A DNA stretch of 64,000 nt, taken from positions 10,299,001 through 10,363,000 of the forward strand of contig NC_092673.1 of assembly GCF_964355755.1 (NCBI RefSeq), read 5' to 3'. Positions 32,891 to 45,510 of the stretch are shown here, piece after piece (the stretch's first letter is position 1; each line of letters opens with the position of its first letter). A model generated the notes under the pieces. That model had not been told where the DNA came from, did not search any database, and worked only from the letters and a program-made list of their open reading frames with translations. Position numbers and translations under genes: made by a program. The stretch comes from Antedon mediterranea. Lineage: Eukaryota; Echinodermata; Crinoidea; Comatulida; Antedonidae.

Positions 32891-35208
32891 GATATTTTGA
32901 GGGTTGTAAATGTCAGGCCTAAACAAGTGGACCTTTTTTAAAATCAGAAAAAAAGTTGCATGGCATTATTTTTCATTGATTGATCATTCATTTCATATAT
33001 ATAGACTATTATCAGCTCCTCAGTCATCTACTGGTTTGTGGCGTAACGGGTAATGCGCAGGTTTTAGTGATTTCAATAGTGGGTTCGAACTTCTAGGGAT
33101 ATTTTTTTTCTTTTTTTTTTTATTTGAAAATAAATATTGTTTTTGAAAGTGAGATATTTTTATGGTTTTAAATGTCAAGCCTAACCAAGTGGAAATTTTT
33201 TTAAATCAGAAACAAAGTTGCATAACATCATTTTACATTGATAGATCATTCATTTCATATAAATAGACTATTATCAGCTCTTCACTCATCTACTGCTTTG
33301 TGGCGTAACCGGTAATGCTCAGGTTTGAGTTCTCTCAGTAGTGGGTTCGAACCTCTAGGAATATTTTTTTCTTTTTTTTTTTGTTTGAAAATAAATATTG
33401 TTTTTGAAAGTGAGATATTTTTATGGTTTTAAATGTCAAACCTAACCAAGTGCACCTTTTTTTAACTCAGAAACAAAGTTGCATGGCATTATTTTTCATT
33501 GATTGATCATTCATTTCATATAAATAGACTATTATCAGCTCTTCACTCATCTACTGGTTTGTGGCGTAACGGATAATGCTCAGGTTTGAGTGTTCTCAGT
33601 AGTGGGTTCGAACCTCTAGGGATTTTTTTTTTTTAAATTGAAAATAAATATTTTTTTTGAAAGTGAGATATTTTGAGGGTTGTAAATATCAGACCTAAAC
33701 AAGTGGACCTTTTTTAAAATCAGAAACAAAGTTGCATGGCATTATTTTTCATTGATTGATCATTCATTTCATATAAATAGAGTATTATCAGCTCTTCAGT
33801 CATCTACTGGTTTGTGGCGTAACGGGTAATACTCAAGTTTGAGTGCTCTCACTAGTGGGTTCGAACCTCTACGGATATTTTGTTTCTTTTTTTTTTGTTT
33901 TAATTTAAAATAAATATTGTTTTTAAAAGTGAGATATTTTGAGGGTTGTAAATGTCAAGCCAAACCAAGTGGACCTTTTTTTAAATCAGAAACAAAGTTG
34001 CATAACATCATTTTACATTGATGGATCATTCATTTCATATAAATAGACTATTATCAGCTCTTCACTCATCTACTGGTTTGTGGCGTAACCGGTAGTGCTC
34101 AGGTTTGAGTTCTCGCAGTAGTGGGTTCGAACCTCTACGAATATTTTTTTTCTTTCTTTTTTTTTAATTGAAAATAAATATTGTTTTTGAAAGTGAGATA
34201 TTTTTATGGTTTTAAATGTCAAGCCTAACCAAGTGGACCTTTTTTTACATCAGAAACAAAGTTGCCTAACATAATTTTACATTGATGGATCATTTATTCC
34301 ATATAAATAGACTATTATCAGCTCTTCACTCATCTACTGGTTTGTGGCGTAACCGGTAGTGCTCAGGTTTGAGTTCTCGCAGTAGTGGGTTCGAACCTCT
34401 ACGAATATTTTTTTTTTTTTTTGTTTGAAAATAAATATTGTTTTTGAAAGTGAGATATTTTGAGGGTTGCAACTGTCAGGCCTAAACAAGTGAACATTTT
34501 TTGAAAACAGAAACAAAGTTGCATGGCATTATTTTTCATTGATTGATCATCCATTTCATATAAATAGACTATTATCAGCTCTTCAGTCATATACTGGTTT
34601 GCGGCGTAACGGGTAATGCTCAGGTTTGAGTGATTTCAATAGTGGGTTCGAACTTCTAGGGATATTTTTTTTCTTTTTTTTTTTATTTGAAAATAAATAT
34701 TGTTTTTGAAAGTGAGATATTTTTATGGTTTTAAATGTCAAGCCTAACCAAGTGGACCTTTTTTAAAATCAGAAACAAAGTTGCATAACATCATTTTACA
34801 TTGATGGATCATTCATTCCATATAATAGACTATTATCAGCTCTTCACTTATCTACTGGTTTGTGGTGTAACCGGTAGTGCTCAGGTTTGAGTTCTCGCAG
34901 TAGTGGGTTCGAACCTCTACGAATATTTTTTTTCTTTCCTTTTTTTTAATTGAAAATAAATATTGTTTTTGAAAGTGAGATATTTTGAGTGTTGTAAATG
35001 TCAGGCCTAAACAAGTGGACCTTTTTTAAAATCAGAAACAAAGTTGCATGGCATTATTTTTCATTGATTGATCATTCATTTCATATAAATAGACTATTTT
35101 CAGCCCTTCACTCATCTGCTGGTTTGTGGCGTAACGGATAATGCTCAGGTTTGAGTGCTCTCAGTAGTGGGTTCGAACCTCTAGGGATTTTTTTTTTTAA
35201 ATTGAAAA
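32891..35208 (+). repeat. tRNA-like satellite array 2, between the two blocks
   Basis: About nine ~261-bp units with the same TATA-like, A-box, B-box and T-run order. Its left part matches 45511 onward and its right part matches about 9540-11290, as expected for the junction of a tandem segmental duplication. It contains no genes. Confidence 0.9.
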
Positions 35209-35264
35209 TTAATATTATATACAGTACAGTACTTTAAATATACAGTATATTATTATACTTTCAG

Positions 35265-37905
35265 GTATGTTCCAGGACTAATACCTTCAGAGAAGAGAAT
35301 GAGAGAACGCCAGAAGGAACTGCTTTGCGGGTTGAAATCAAAAAATGAGCTACTGTTGTTTAATTCCAGTCGGCACGAAGGTCTCAGTTTGAAAGAGGTA
35401 GCTGTGATTCACATACCAGATATTAAGGCTTTGGTTTTTAATTACCTTGATGAGTACCGCCAGTAAGTTTATGATTTTATCTTCTCATTTCTGTACACAG
35501 ATTTTGTATGTTCCTGTCAAAAAAGAATAACAATGTTATTATATTTTACAGGCAAAATAAACTTAAAATATACAACGGCAATGAGATATGGCTGAAGTTT
35601 GGCGGAGATCATGGTGGTGAGAGTTTTAAGGCAGAAATACAAATTGTAAGTGTTGCTGATTCGAATGCAGTCAGAAATGTGGTTGTAGTATTGATGTTCC
35701 ATGCAAAGGACAGCGTCTATAACTTGTCGCAAACATTACCAAGAGTGACGGAGCAAGTTATGGGACTGAATGGTCTACAGTGGAGGTAGTTATGTTGTTT
35801 CATTTATCATGGATAAAATGCTATGTATTACAACAGAGTAACAAATACACTTATCTTTATCTATAAATGTGGATTTTTTTTTCTTTCACAGAGAGTATAA
35901 TCTGCGAATGTTTTGTTTTGGTGACTATGATTTTCTAACCAAAATCTACGGAATCTACGGACCAAACTGTAAGTAGTAAAAAAACATAATATAAAAAAAC
36001 AATACATGTTTTTCTAACAAACAAAAAATAGAATGTGAAATAATATTAACAGTAAATTATATTTGTTTTAGGCCGGTATTGTTGCCTATTTTGTAAAAAA
36101 TCCAAAGAGGAACAGCAAACAAAGTCTATTAATGGAGAGTGTAGGACACTGAGGTCATTGGCTGAAAACTTAAAGGCATTTGAGGAACATGGAGGGAAAC
36201 AGGAAATGTCCAAGAATGTATCACTTAGTGTAATATGGGAGCCTATGATTGATATTGAAATTGAGCCAGTAAGTAATTTTTATCTTGTACTCTAAATACC
36301 AATTAAATAATCTTAAATGTCGTAAGTATTTTTTTATAATTATCTTTACAGGTGTCCGTCCCTACCCTCCATATCTCTTTAGGGATATTCAAAAAACTGT
36401 ATGAGATGCTGGAAAGCGAATGGATGTTGCTATATTGATGGAAAGAAAAAATCATACAGAAGAAGATGATTATGATGATGATCAAGCAAAATCAAAGTTT
36501 GATAAGTTAGTGAAGGCAGTGGCTATGAAGCAAGAAGGTATAATTTATTTATTCTCTCCTTTCGTTTTTATTTGTTGTCTTTCTTTGCTTTTTATATTTG
36601 TTTTGTCTTCTTTGTATTGTATATGGCAGAAAATTCAATAAATAAATAAAAATAAATTAAATTGTTTTTAATTCCAGAATTGGCAAGAGAAAAAGATCAA
36701 CTTTTACTACAAATTGAGAAAATAGAAGACGATATCCCTTTATTGTATTTAAAAAATCAAAGTGGGGATGCTAAGGCAAAAATGTCTAAACAATTGCATG
36801 AACTAGTAAAGCTTCAAGATGAGTTGACAGAAACAGTACGTCAATATTTCATTCATAATTATATTGTTTGTTTTTACTTGTTACTTACCCTAAAAATCGA
36901 TGCCTTAGAACCTCACATGGTTATTCTGTACCTATGAAAGCAAACATAATTACCTGCATAAGTATTTTTCTATAGGAAAGGCAAATGGACGTACAACTGA
37001 GGTTTGGGACTGGTCCAATAGTAGCATCTATTGACCAGACACTCCAGTATCATGGTATTAAACGACAGCCATTTCATGGGAAATCTTTTAATGGTAATCA
37101 TGTGCACAAGGCACTAAAGGTATGCACATTAACTGTATGTAGAATTATGTATTCTAATTCTAATACATAATAGTAGTAGGCCTCTTTATATACATGATTC
37201 TTATTTACATTACTACTACTATTACAATACTGTATTATAATTTTTTTTAAATAAAAGTCTGACGTCATAGATGATCTATGCAAGAACATTTCTAGAGTGG
37301 TCAGTATAGAGGCAGATCTCTTTTCAATTAGTAAGGGACAACTGATAATGGCGAAGGCAGCAGAGATTGAAGTAAAATACACAAACTTACTCTCTAAATA
37401 TTCAGCAGTACACAACAGTATCAACCATTGCCGGGTGTTAACAACCGATGACATTCAATCAATTGGTATGATTTTTCTTTATTTCAAACCACTATAGATG
37501 TATCAACTAGATTTGTTTACAAGTTGTAAAATTTTGGAACAAGAACAAAAGTAATCAATTATATTTAAAATAATTTGCGTTTATATTTATACAGATGAAA
37601 AAATAATGGCTTTTATGGACCACTTTCGCCAATACAATGAGAGAATATCACCTAAGCTCCATTTACTTGAGGATCATGTGCTGCCATCAATTAAGAAGTA
37701 GAGAGTTGGGTTAGGACTGCTAGGAGAGCAGGGAGGAGAGTCCATACATGCCTCAATAAACAGAAGGAAACGGTCATTTTGGGGTATGCGTAATGAAAAT
37801 TCAAGAACGACGTCTATTATGAAAGCGCATACCATGTCCACAGTCCCTGAAATATTCAAGGAGGTCGAACACCCAAAAAGCCGAAAGCAGCTGAAATTTA
37901 AATAA
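35265..37905 (+). pseudogene. Transposase-like (putative DDE/RNase-H fold) gene, nine exons, copy 2
   Basis: Exons: 35265-35462, 35552-35785, 35892-35968, 36072-36268, 36352-36537, 36678-36835, 36976-37119, 37258-37465 and 37595-37905. All lengths match copy 1 except the exon that is interrupted there. Introns are GT-AG and exon phases agree throughout except exon 5. The protein features are those of copy 1: KFGGDHGGESFK, FGDYDFLTKIY, CLFC, LHISLG, HLLEDHVLP and GEQGGESIHA. Two lesions remain: the exon 5 frameshift (length 186 where 3n+1 is needed) shared with copy 1, and a private in-frame TAG at 37699-37701 replacing the Trp codon just before the GEQ motif. Likely non-functional. Nothing coding joins it upstream, where the satellite begins 57 bp away. 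Confidence 0.7.
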
Positions 37906-38496
37906 AATAGTAGGCAAAAATTAGTGAAAATCTCAGATAAAAACAGTAACCTTATTATATTGTCTATACTATATTAATAATATACCTACTACATAATTGT
38001 CTAACTAGGCTAGGCCTGGAGGTCTATTATCTTAGTTAGTAGGCTATAATAATTGTAATAATATGGTTTATGACTAAAAGGCCTATCTATAACATGTTTT
38101 TATTATTATTGCATAAAAATAACAATAATAACATTATGTTAATATTTATACAAAGTCTCTTTATTGATCTTGAACTCTGTATTTACATTGCTGCTGGATT
38201 TGCCCTATGTTTAGGCCTAGACATGTGATATAGAGTGCTAGGCCGAAATACTAACCACGTGGATTATATACCAATTTTCAGCTTCATTAAAAAAAAAATG
38301 GGACATAACACCAGCGTGATTTTTTTTCTAACAAATATAAATAGTATATAGTTATTATATTTGTTTGCATTTACTTCTTAAAAAATTAGGTTTTGATTTT
38401 ATATGCGTGCAAAATTACACAAAAAAACGATCCTCAAAAACTGTTAAATATCTAAAAACTTACTCTCGAAATCATTGGTTTACTAGACTGTCTTAA
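37906..38496. other. AT-rich spacer, no gene seen
   Basis: Near-identical to 20841-21431 and, like it, shows no coding signal. It contains TAGGCCTA words and separates the transposase-like gene from the virus-like cluster. Confidence 0.6.
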
Positions 38497-38670
38497 AATG
38501 GCCGTTTCGTTTAAAAGAGATCGTCACATGGTTCTACCATACCTTATCTTCAACTAAATATGAATTATTCATGAGAAAAACAATTTGAAGGCTTCTCATT
38601 CGTTGATTAAAGATTACGGAAATAATGTTTTGAAAAACACATCACTTCCGGTTACTATGCACGCTTCGCT
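38497..38670 (+). promoter_or_regulatory. Left inverted-repeat arm or promoter, copy 2
   Basis: The same module as at 21432-21605: TCACATGGTTC, the 13-mer ATGAATTATTCAT at 38560-38572, and CTTCCGGTTACTATGCACGC. Its right-hand partner is missing from this block. It precedes protein A by about 170 bp. Confidence 0.45.
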
Positions 38671-38732
38671 GAGCAGATATTGAAGGTAGCAACCGATAGA
38701 GGGCGCATAACTTTTTTTTCCTGGTGAATTGA

Positions 38733-40274
38733 ATGTGTTGTCGGCAGCTGGTGGAACTGAGAGGCGGCATGACGGAACAGGAGGCGACGTTCTGGTACAC
38801 GTACATCAACTCGGATCCGAGGATCTGCAAAGCTCTCTCCTCGAAGCCGTCCGATCCCGTTTCCTTGTTGGATCGGTTCCGGACGTGCTCGGCGAACGGT
38901 TCACGAACCGGCTGAGGAACAACCTGAACCCGATTCCGGAGAAGAGAAAGTTTTACGTCGATGACGTCGTCTACAAAGTCGATCAGAGGACCAGAGTCGA
39001 GTCGTTTGAAAGTTTGGCGGTGGTGTTTTCCACTAAAAACCTTGTTCACTTACTCTACAGAGAAGAGGGCATCGTGGTGGGAGACTTGAAGGTTCGACGG
39101 TTACAGAACGAAAAAGGACAAGCGGCGAAAACCGCCTTCGTCGATCACGTGGAGCTCATGGTCGACGCTCCCGATCTGCTGATGTCGTTCCTCACATCGG
39201 CGCTCGATCTGCTGTCGTTATTTGCAGAAACGGTCGTGTTTGCCACGTACAACGACCGGGAACGTCAGTCTCTGACCTCCATGTTTTCGGAACATCAACG
39301 CACCTCCAACGGAGACGTGCTGGTGAAGGTAGACAACAGCATCCGGAGGATCCAGGTTCTGAAAAAAGGTGTGAAAAACCACCCCGATTGCAACAGACGG
39401 CGAGGAAAAATACGATCCGTGCCATCTTTCAGGAAGTGTTAAAACCGGAGGTGCGCCCGATTTCGCCCATACACTCGCCCCGGAAAGTAAAGGGCCCGGA
39501 ACAATCATGACGTACACAACCGTTCAATCCAGTTGCAACAGAGCGTCGATGAACTTCTTCCTGGTGAACGTGGTGTCTTCGCAAAACATCGCGTATCGAT
39601 ATCCGTACGACACGCGCGAGACGGCGCAATCCATCCACATGAGGGGCACGAAATTGCAAGACGACATGATAGAATTTCAATCGCCTCTGAAAAGAGGATC
39701 GACCGCGCTGTATTTCGTTTCCACAGGATCGACGAACATCACGACGAGGGGTAACTTCAACGTGAGAACAAAAACTTCGCTCAACTACCAACTGCAACAG
39801 GCGATAACTTAGAGAAAATACAAGAGCGTACCTATGCACATTTCGACAAACAACTTGAACCATGCAGGTAGGATGTACGGCGTGCTGGACGATCCGTCTG
39901 ACGTAGTCGAACGACTTAAGCTTTTGGAATCTTTGACGGTCGACAGCAACGATCTGTTTCCGTCGGTCAAGTTCACCATCCCGTACCATGTGGACGGACG
40001 AGCGAGAAAGTTCCAGTTGTTTTCTCCTTCGCTTTGCTGCAACACTCAGTTTCAGACGGTCGCTTCTCTCAAGCAAACCGGTCGCACGTTCCTCGACATG
40101 ATATTAAGGCACGTCGACAAATTCGATTCAGAACTGTCCCGAAAGTGCATTGCAGAGGAGCTGGATTGTGGCGAACCGTTGAACGATCGAACACTGCTGG
40201 AAATAAGTCCGTCGAACCGTCCGATCTGCTGCAAAAGGTCCGGTTGCAAACGCAAACGGTACGTCACAAAGTGA
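38733..40274 (+). pseudogene. Virus-like protein A (~500 codons), copy 2
   Basis: Organised like copy 1 and sharing both of its frame changes (near 38890 and near 39390). A private nonsense codon TAG at 39810-39812 replaces Trp after LNYQLQQAIT. Downstream the frame is open to TGA at 40274 and ends with PICCKRSGCKRKRYVTK, a cysteine and basic-residue tail that copy 1 has lost by a 1-nt deletion. This end could be a nuclear-targeting or nucleic-acid-binding tail. Family unknown. Confidence 0.5.
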
Positions 40275-40300
40275 AAAACTTTTTGTTTTTTTTTGTTTTG

Positions 40301-40516
40301 TCTGATTCTCCCGATGAGTTCTTACCTGTAAAAAACATTAAGATCAAGTATTTGGACTTTAGAAACTCTTCTTTGTACATGAGAAGACGACCGATCAAGG
40401 CATTTCAGAACTTTCAGAACGTTGGAAATGTTGCTGAACCTGTCGAGGTCGTGGACGAAGAAGAGTCCGAAGAGAAAAAAAAAAGAAAGATTGTTTTACA
40501 AGTAATAACGGACTAA
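40301..40516 (+). pseudogene. Small reading frame with acidic-basic tail, copy 2
   Basis: Counterpart of 23234-23452, reading SDSPDEFLPVKNIKIK, SLYMRRRPIKAF and EEESEEKKKRK to TAA. Here the frame is open upstream through KNFLFFFVLS into the region overlapping protein A in another frame. That favours an exon, or the relic of a longer protein, over an independent gene. Confidence 0.35.
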
Positions 40517-40522
40517 GGAATC

Positions 40523-40603
40523 ATGCCGAAAAAGCTGGCGATTCTTTCCCGACGGACAAAATCGACTCGAAATAGACAGGGGCAAAAAAAAAAACCATTT
40601 TAG
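40523..40603 (+). CDS. Small strongly basic peptide (26 aa), copy 2
   Basis: It begins MPKKLAILSRRTKSTRNRQG and ends QKKKPF at TAG. Eleven of 26 residues are Lys or Arg. The ATG lies 6 bp after the preceding stop, an operon-like tight spacing unusual for host genes but common in compact viral genomes. Copy 1 has one base fewer in the A-run and so reads a longer tail. Confidence 0.35.
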   Translation: MPKKLAILSRRTKSTRNRQGQKKKPF

Positions 40604-40736
40604 AAAACCAACTATAACTGATTAAATAGTAACATTTTACAGTATATTAATACAGAAATAGACTTGGAAGAAAAGAATAATATTTACAAAATTCACAGAA
40701 AAGGAGAAAAGAAAGTGGAAAAAAAACAACACAAGA

Positions 40737-40953
40737 ATGAGCACAAACATATACATCGAAATGCCGGTCTTCCACGTGGAAAGGGTTCTGAAAGTGCTAC
40801 GCCTTAAAAAAAGCAACACAGCGGCAACGACGGCGATGCGGATGAAAAAAACAAAAAAGACTTATGCGAAGTGATCGACAAAATAGAGAGATTGATAGAT
40901 TGCAAAGTGAAAATACTTTATCTTCTAAATTTAAGAAAATGATGGTCGTTTGA
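40737..40953 (+). pseudogene. Small two-frame gene, copy 2
   Basis: It has the same N-terminal MSTNIYIEMPVFHVERVL and the same overlapping acidic/helical frame (DEKNKKDLCEVIDKIERL) as copy 1. A private 7-bp deletion after GATTGCAAAG changes the C-terminus. Function unknown. Confidence 0.35.
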
Positions 40954-41046
40954 AATAAAAGGAAATTGAAATTTATATACAGTTTTTTAGTTTTTTTTTT
41001 GTTTTTTTTGTTGTTTTTGTTGTTATGTTTCACAAGAATCTTTCTT

Positions 41047-42240
41047 ATGGACTTGTTCAAAGAGAGACCGGTGTTGAAGTTGGGATTGCCTCAACCTGCC
41101 GTGCAGGTCAGGTGGTCAAAGATAATGACAGTCGACCCTAGACATTTCAAGTCGGACGACTACGACGACTACGACGACTACGACGACGACGGTGGCGGTG
41201 ACGAGGGCAACGATTACGGAAGGCGTTATCTGACCGGTCGTCTCTGGTTGACTAGAATCGAAGATTACACAGACTACACGACGCTTTCCCGAACTCTACA
41301 GTCTCTGGACGATTGGAGCGTGTTTGTGAGAAGCGGCAACCCCTCTCCAACGTTCCAGTGGTACTTCGACGGAAGGCGTTACGGATCCGACAACCCTTAC
41401 TTCGAGCTTCTGATGAGAATTGAGGCATCTGTGTCTGTCGTACAACAGATCGCTACCGTTGTGTCCGAAGAACGTCGCTTGCGCAGTCGAAACCTGCCTC
41501 GACAATTTGGCCGAGACGGAAGTTGGCGTAGGCAGAAGCGGCGTGCATTTGGACCCGCCTCCGATGTTCGTCAGGCACGACAGACGACAGATCGGATGGC
41601 TTAACGCAGACTTCTTCTCTGCCCTTTTAACCCTGGAAACCTCGCAACGACTGATGGTAGGTCTGGCCGATAGATCTTCCCGTCTTGTTTTCGAAGGATC
41701 GCAAAAGAAGGAAAGCATCCTGAATTTCGAGTTGGCGGAAGTGGAATTCTTCGAATTCGTCGAGGACGTCGTGGAAGAAGCAACGAACCCGTTGAGAGAC
41801 TGGTGGGCGTACGGAAATATTTCAATTCCGTCTCGGCCAAATTCGTCCGTCCTCTGAGGCTACTCACCGAGGTCAAAGAAAGACACACCGCTTTCATGAC
41901 GGACTCGGACGTGTTCCTGCCAAACGTTTGGAAACGGTTGAGAGCGACCGGGACCACGTTGCCTTCTTGCATAACCGAATCGACCGTGTTGCACGAAATG
42001 GACAGGAAATGTAAGGAAAAGGTGATTTCGCTTTTTCTAGGAAAACACCTAGAGCCTGTCGAAGACGATCTCGCCGTAGACGAAAACAAGATAAGAAGGG
42101 AGAGGTCGAAACGATGCATGAACGATGAGATCGACGAACGACCACCAAAATCTCTCGATTCGCCGTTTGTTTCGGGGAATCTACTGCTCGGCGTAAAAGA
42201 TCTGGACGTGACCGTGATTTGCGGATACGCAATACTTTGA
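41047..42240 (+). pseudogene. Virus-like protein B (~390 codons), copy 2
   Basis: It starts MDLFKERPVLKLGLPQP. The acidic tract has one extra DDY relative to copy 1. The first frame change (near 41420) is shared with copy 1. The second, near 41810, comes from loss of one A in GGAAAT and is private; the 4-bp deletion seen in copy 1 is absent here (NPLRDWWAYG is readable). The last segment is open to TGA at 42240 and overlaps nothing. It converges on the polymerase gene. Confidence 0.5.
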
Positions 42241-42396
42241 CAAATTGACAAACAAAAGAATACAAGAAAAACTGTTAAACAATATTTTTGGTTTTTGTGT
42301 TTTTATTTCCTTCAACCATTCCTTTATTTCTTTTCTTTCAAAAGTAGACTTAAAACTATTTTTTATTTATTTTTTATTTCTTGATTATTTTACGCT

Positions 42397-45300
42397 TCAT
42401 CTTTTGCTGTGTAGTTCCATGCCTTTCCGCAGAATCGGTGTGCGTCGCAACACAAAGCGTTTGTACATCTTAAGATGAATAATCTCCTCTCCCCGTTTTC
42501 GAGATCTACGCTTCGAAAGACCGGTTCGTTTTTTTCTAACCTGTCTCTTCTTCGGCGGTCGACACCTTCACCATGGAACAGCAACTGCCACTGAACACAT
42601 TCCACCCTCCGCAGAGCTGCAGCTCCTTCCGGGGCAGTTGCGTCGGAATCTTTTCCAAAGTATCTTTGATCTCCTTCAACCGATGCAATATGCTCGTTCG
42701 GCAGTCCCCTGCTTCCGCGTTCCAAACGATTACGCTCAAAACGTTGCTTTTGTCGAGTTCGCAAAATTGTTTCAGCTCTCGGATCAAGTGCTCAACTTCC
42801 ACGGTCGGATGGATGCACGAATGCAACAGCGGATGATAGGAAACGCCTCCGTGTTTCAGGTGGTAAGGCGTCTGTCTGTAGCATCCGAGGGCGGCGCAAC
42901 TCTTTTTGAATCTGTGAGAGTTCGTCTCGTTTTTGCCCTTTCGAACAACGTCCCGGACCTCGATCGCTTCGTCGTCCTTCAGTTCGTTGACGACTCGACA
43001 AAATTCTTTTACGCAACGGTCGGCCGCCGTATTGCTATCTCCGATCCTCAGGGCTATGTCGATCATGTTCTGTTCCCGTCGAGACGCGAATCTTTCGACG
43101 CCGGGCCTCGTCATCTCTGTGGTGCTCACCCTCCCGTCTGCATGGAGACACGCATACCTTTTCTTCTTGTCCGTCAGCAGCAAGCCGCAAAGCGTCTCCC
43201 TGTGTTTGAACCTTTGAAAGCTTCCTTCGCCCAAGACTCGGGCGAATTGCTCTTCCAGCTCCTGTCTCCCGCCTGGAACTATGTCCAAAAACAACGAGTC
43301 GGTGTCGCCGTACAGAACCCGAGCACCGTTTTCTTCCGCGCAATTTTTTAGCGCATTCAGTTGTTCCCTGCACTTTTCCGTCACGTGGTTGTAAAGGCTT
43401 TTCTTGCCAGACGTGCACAGACATCCGACGCTTGTTTGTACGCGGCGGAGTTCTGGGGAGTGATGTTTTTTTCTTCTCTAGCCGACACCAGTCTTTTCAT
43501 GACGGACGGAAGCAGACCTTCGCGTACTTCGGCGTCGACGAAAGAGCCGTCTTCGAGAGCCGTCGACTCGTCCACGTTTTTGTCGATGATGAACCTCGGA
43601 TAGCAAGACTGAAAGTCGTACAAGTCGACGTCTCTGTGAATGCCGGACACGGTGTCCAGCACCAGGCCTCCTCTGCACGTTTCGTCTTCGTTGACGCTTC
43701 CTTTGGGCTTCGGGTCCGCATTGCTCCTCGGAAACACCACACGCTGACGCTGCGCTTCTCTGCACAGCACCGACGAAAGGACACCGGTCGACGATCCGTT
43801 GGGGAACCTTCCCACTATTCTGGACAAGTTCGTCTCGATTTCGATCAATTTTTTCGCTTCCACCTCCGACACGTAGCGTTCCAGCACGCAAACGTCGTCG
43901 TCTAGCTTCTTCGCCGACAAGCTCGCCGCTAGCTCGTGACAAGATTCGTAACCGACGTAATCGTAGACGGAGTCGTTGTCGCCGCCCGCCGGCGACCGTA
44001 CGTGTTTTGAAGTGTCCAAGCACACGGGGAACCCGTCTACGGCAAGGGGTACCTCGCACAGCCAACATCTGGCGACGATGCTGTCCTTGACCCGACCACC
44101 GTGATACACGAACACGTCGGCAGATTCGATCGACTTTGCGATTTCCGACAGCGTGTCGCATTTTCGCCGTGCAGTCTCTTTCCGTCGGACAGCATTGCCG
44201 AAATTATTCGACCGTTCACGTCCCACCTGAAAACTACGCACAACACCGACAGTCGCACCGGGTGAACGTTCTGTCGTTCCAAGTGGATCTGCTCGTCGTA
44301 CGTCAAGCCTTCGACGTTGCCGTCTTTGTCTTCGGAGTAACTGTGCCAAGCGCATCCGTGAACCCCGACCGCGCACTGAGCGTCCAGGTCGCCCACGGAC
44401 GAGGGGAAGTTGCCGAAGAGGTTGTCTACCTTGATGCCGTTCCTTTCGTCGGTCGTGAGCCTCCTGTACTTCTTGGCGCAAGAAATTGGATCGTCACCTC
44501 TGCGCATGATGCATTCTCCGTCCGTTTCGTCTTCGACGTACGACGTGAATTTCACTTTCCTCGTCTTCAACGACAGCCTGTTTCCCTCCGGATCTCTGCC
44601 GTAGAGGTACAACTTTCCGTTTATCTTGGAATACTTGACACGTGTCAGATACACGAACATTGCCTTTTGATCGGACAAAATTTCGAAGTCTGGAACTTCG
44701 ACAGACTGTTTTTTCTTTTTGTATTTCTTTTTCTCCAAAGTCGATGCGAGTTCGTGTTGACCGGTTGCTTTTAGAGACTCGACGAAAGCTTTGTAACCGG
44801 ACTCGTCTTGATGCTTCCAAACGTTGTTGAGGAAAAAGTAAACGTTTCTCTCTCTGTCACCGTCGAGGAGGAAATTTGCGTATTCGGGTTCGTAAATTCT
44901 TCTGACGACCATTTGTTTGACGGTGGCCTCCAGATTTATCGTTTCAGCGAACCGGTTGATGCGTTTCAGAAGAACGTTCCTCTCTCGCAATCGTTTCTTG
45001 TATGTTTGATCGATTTCGTAGTGCGAAAGACGGACCATCGCCGACTTGAAGGAAGAAAAAGGATGATCTTTCTCGAACGGCGTGTTCAAAGTTGTTTTCG
45101 CTCCTTTTCTCAAAGCGGCAACAAGATCGTGGTGGCCGGCGCATTTAAGAGAATCCACGAAAGCTCCGTGAGCGTGCAATTTCGGATACCTTCGAATGTC
45201 GTCGATGAGATAATACGCCATTCGATTCTCTTTAACCCCTTTCTCTCTGTCCATACACAGTACAAAGTTCTCGAAATCCCGCGAGTATATTTCTCTGACG

Positions 45301-45398
45301 ACCAATGCTTCGAGTACCGCCGACAGGATCATGGACGTGGCGAGGAGTTTGCGATGTTTCGTCAGCAACGGTTCGCCTTCAAAGTAACTTTCTTCCAT
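42397..45398 (-). pseudogene. CARD-CARD-family B DNA polymerase, copy 2
   Basis: From the ATG at 45398 one open frame of 453 codons runs through CARD 1 (about residues 14-98), CARD 2 (about 140-223), a Lys-rich linker and the polymerase N-terminal domain (VYLTRVKYSKINGKLYLYG). It continues without interruption into the exonuclease region (HGCAWHSY). A private 7-bp deletion near 44157 shifts the frame. The next frame (to 43381) has DFQSCYPRFII and REGLLPSVMKRL. The frame change near 43384 is shared with copy 1. The last frame has YGDTDSLFLDI (about 43292-43314) and LTDKKKRYACL, and a 2-bp deletion near 42545 removes the basic C-terminal tail. The encoded polymerase would be about 1000 residues. 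Recognisable motif B and the exonuclease I acidic pair are missing. Confidence 0.7.
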
Positions 45399-45510
45399 TC
45401 CTTCAGCACAGAGGAGACAAGGTTATGTCGATGTTGAAAGCCACGAATGAAAATAAAGAAAATTATATATTATATACCAAAACATGATAAAAAAAAATTA
45501 TAATATGTCA

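Larger units (their letters stand above)
35209..45510. other. Composite block 2: duplicate of the transposase-like gene plus virus-like cluster
   Basis: Collinear with 11291-32890 and differing by scattered substitutions and short indels. It lacks both LINE insertions and the 4.4-kb segment. It is joined to the array at the same two positions within a repeat unit, after ATTGAAAA and before GATATTTTGAG. It is the better reference for the structure of the transposase-like gene and of the polymerase N-terminus. Confidence 0.85.
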
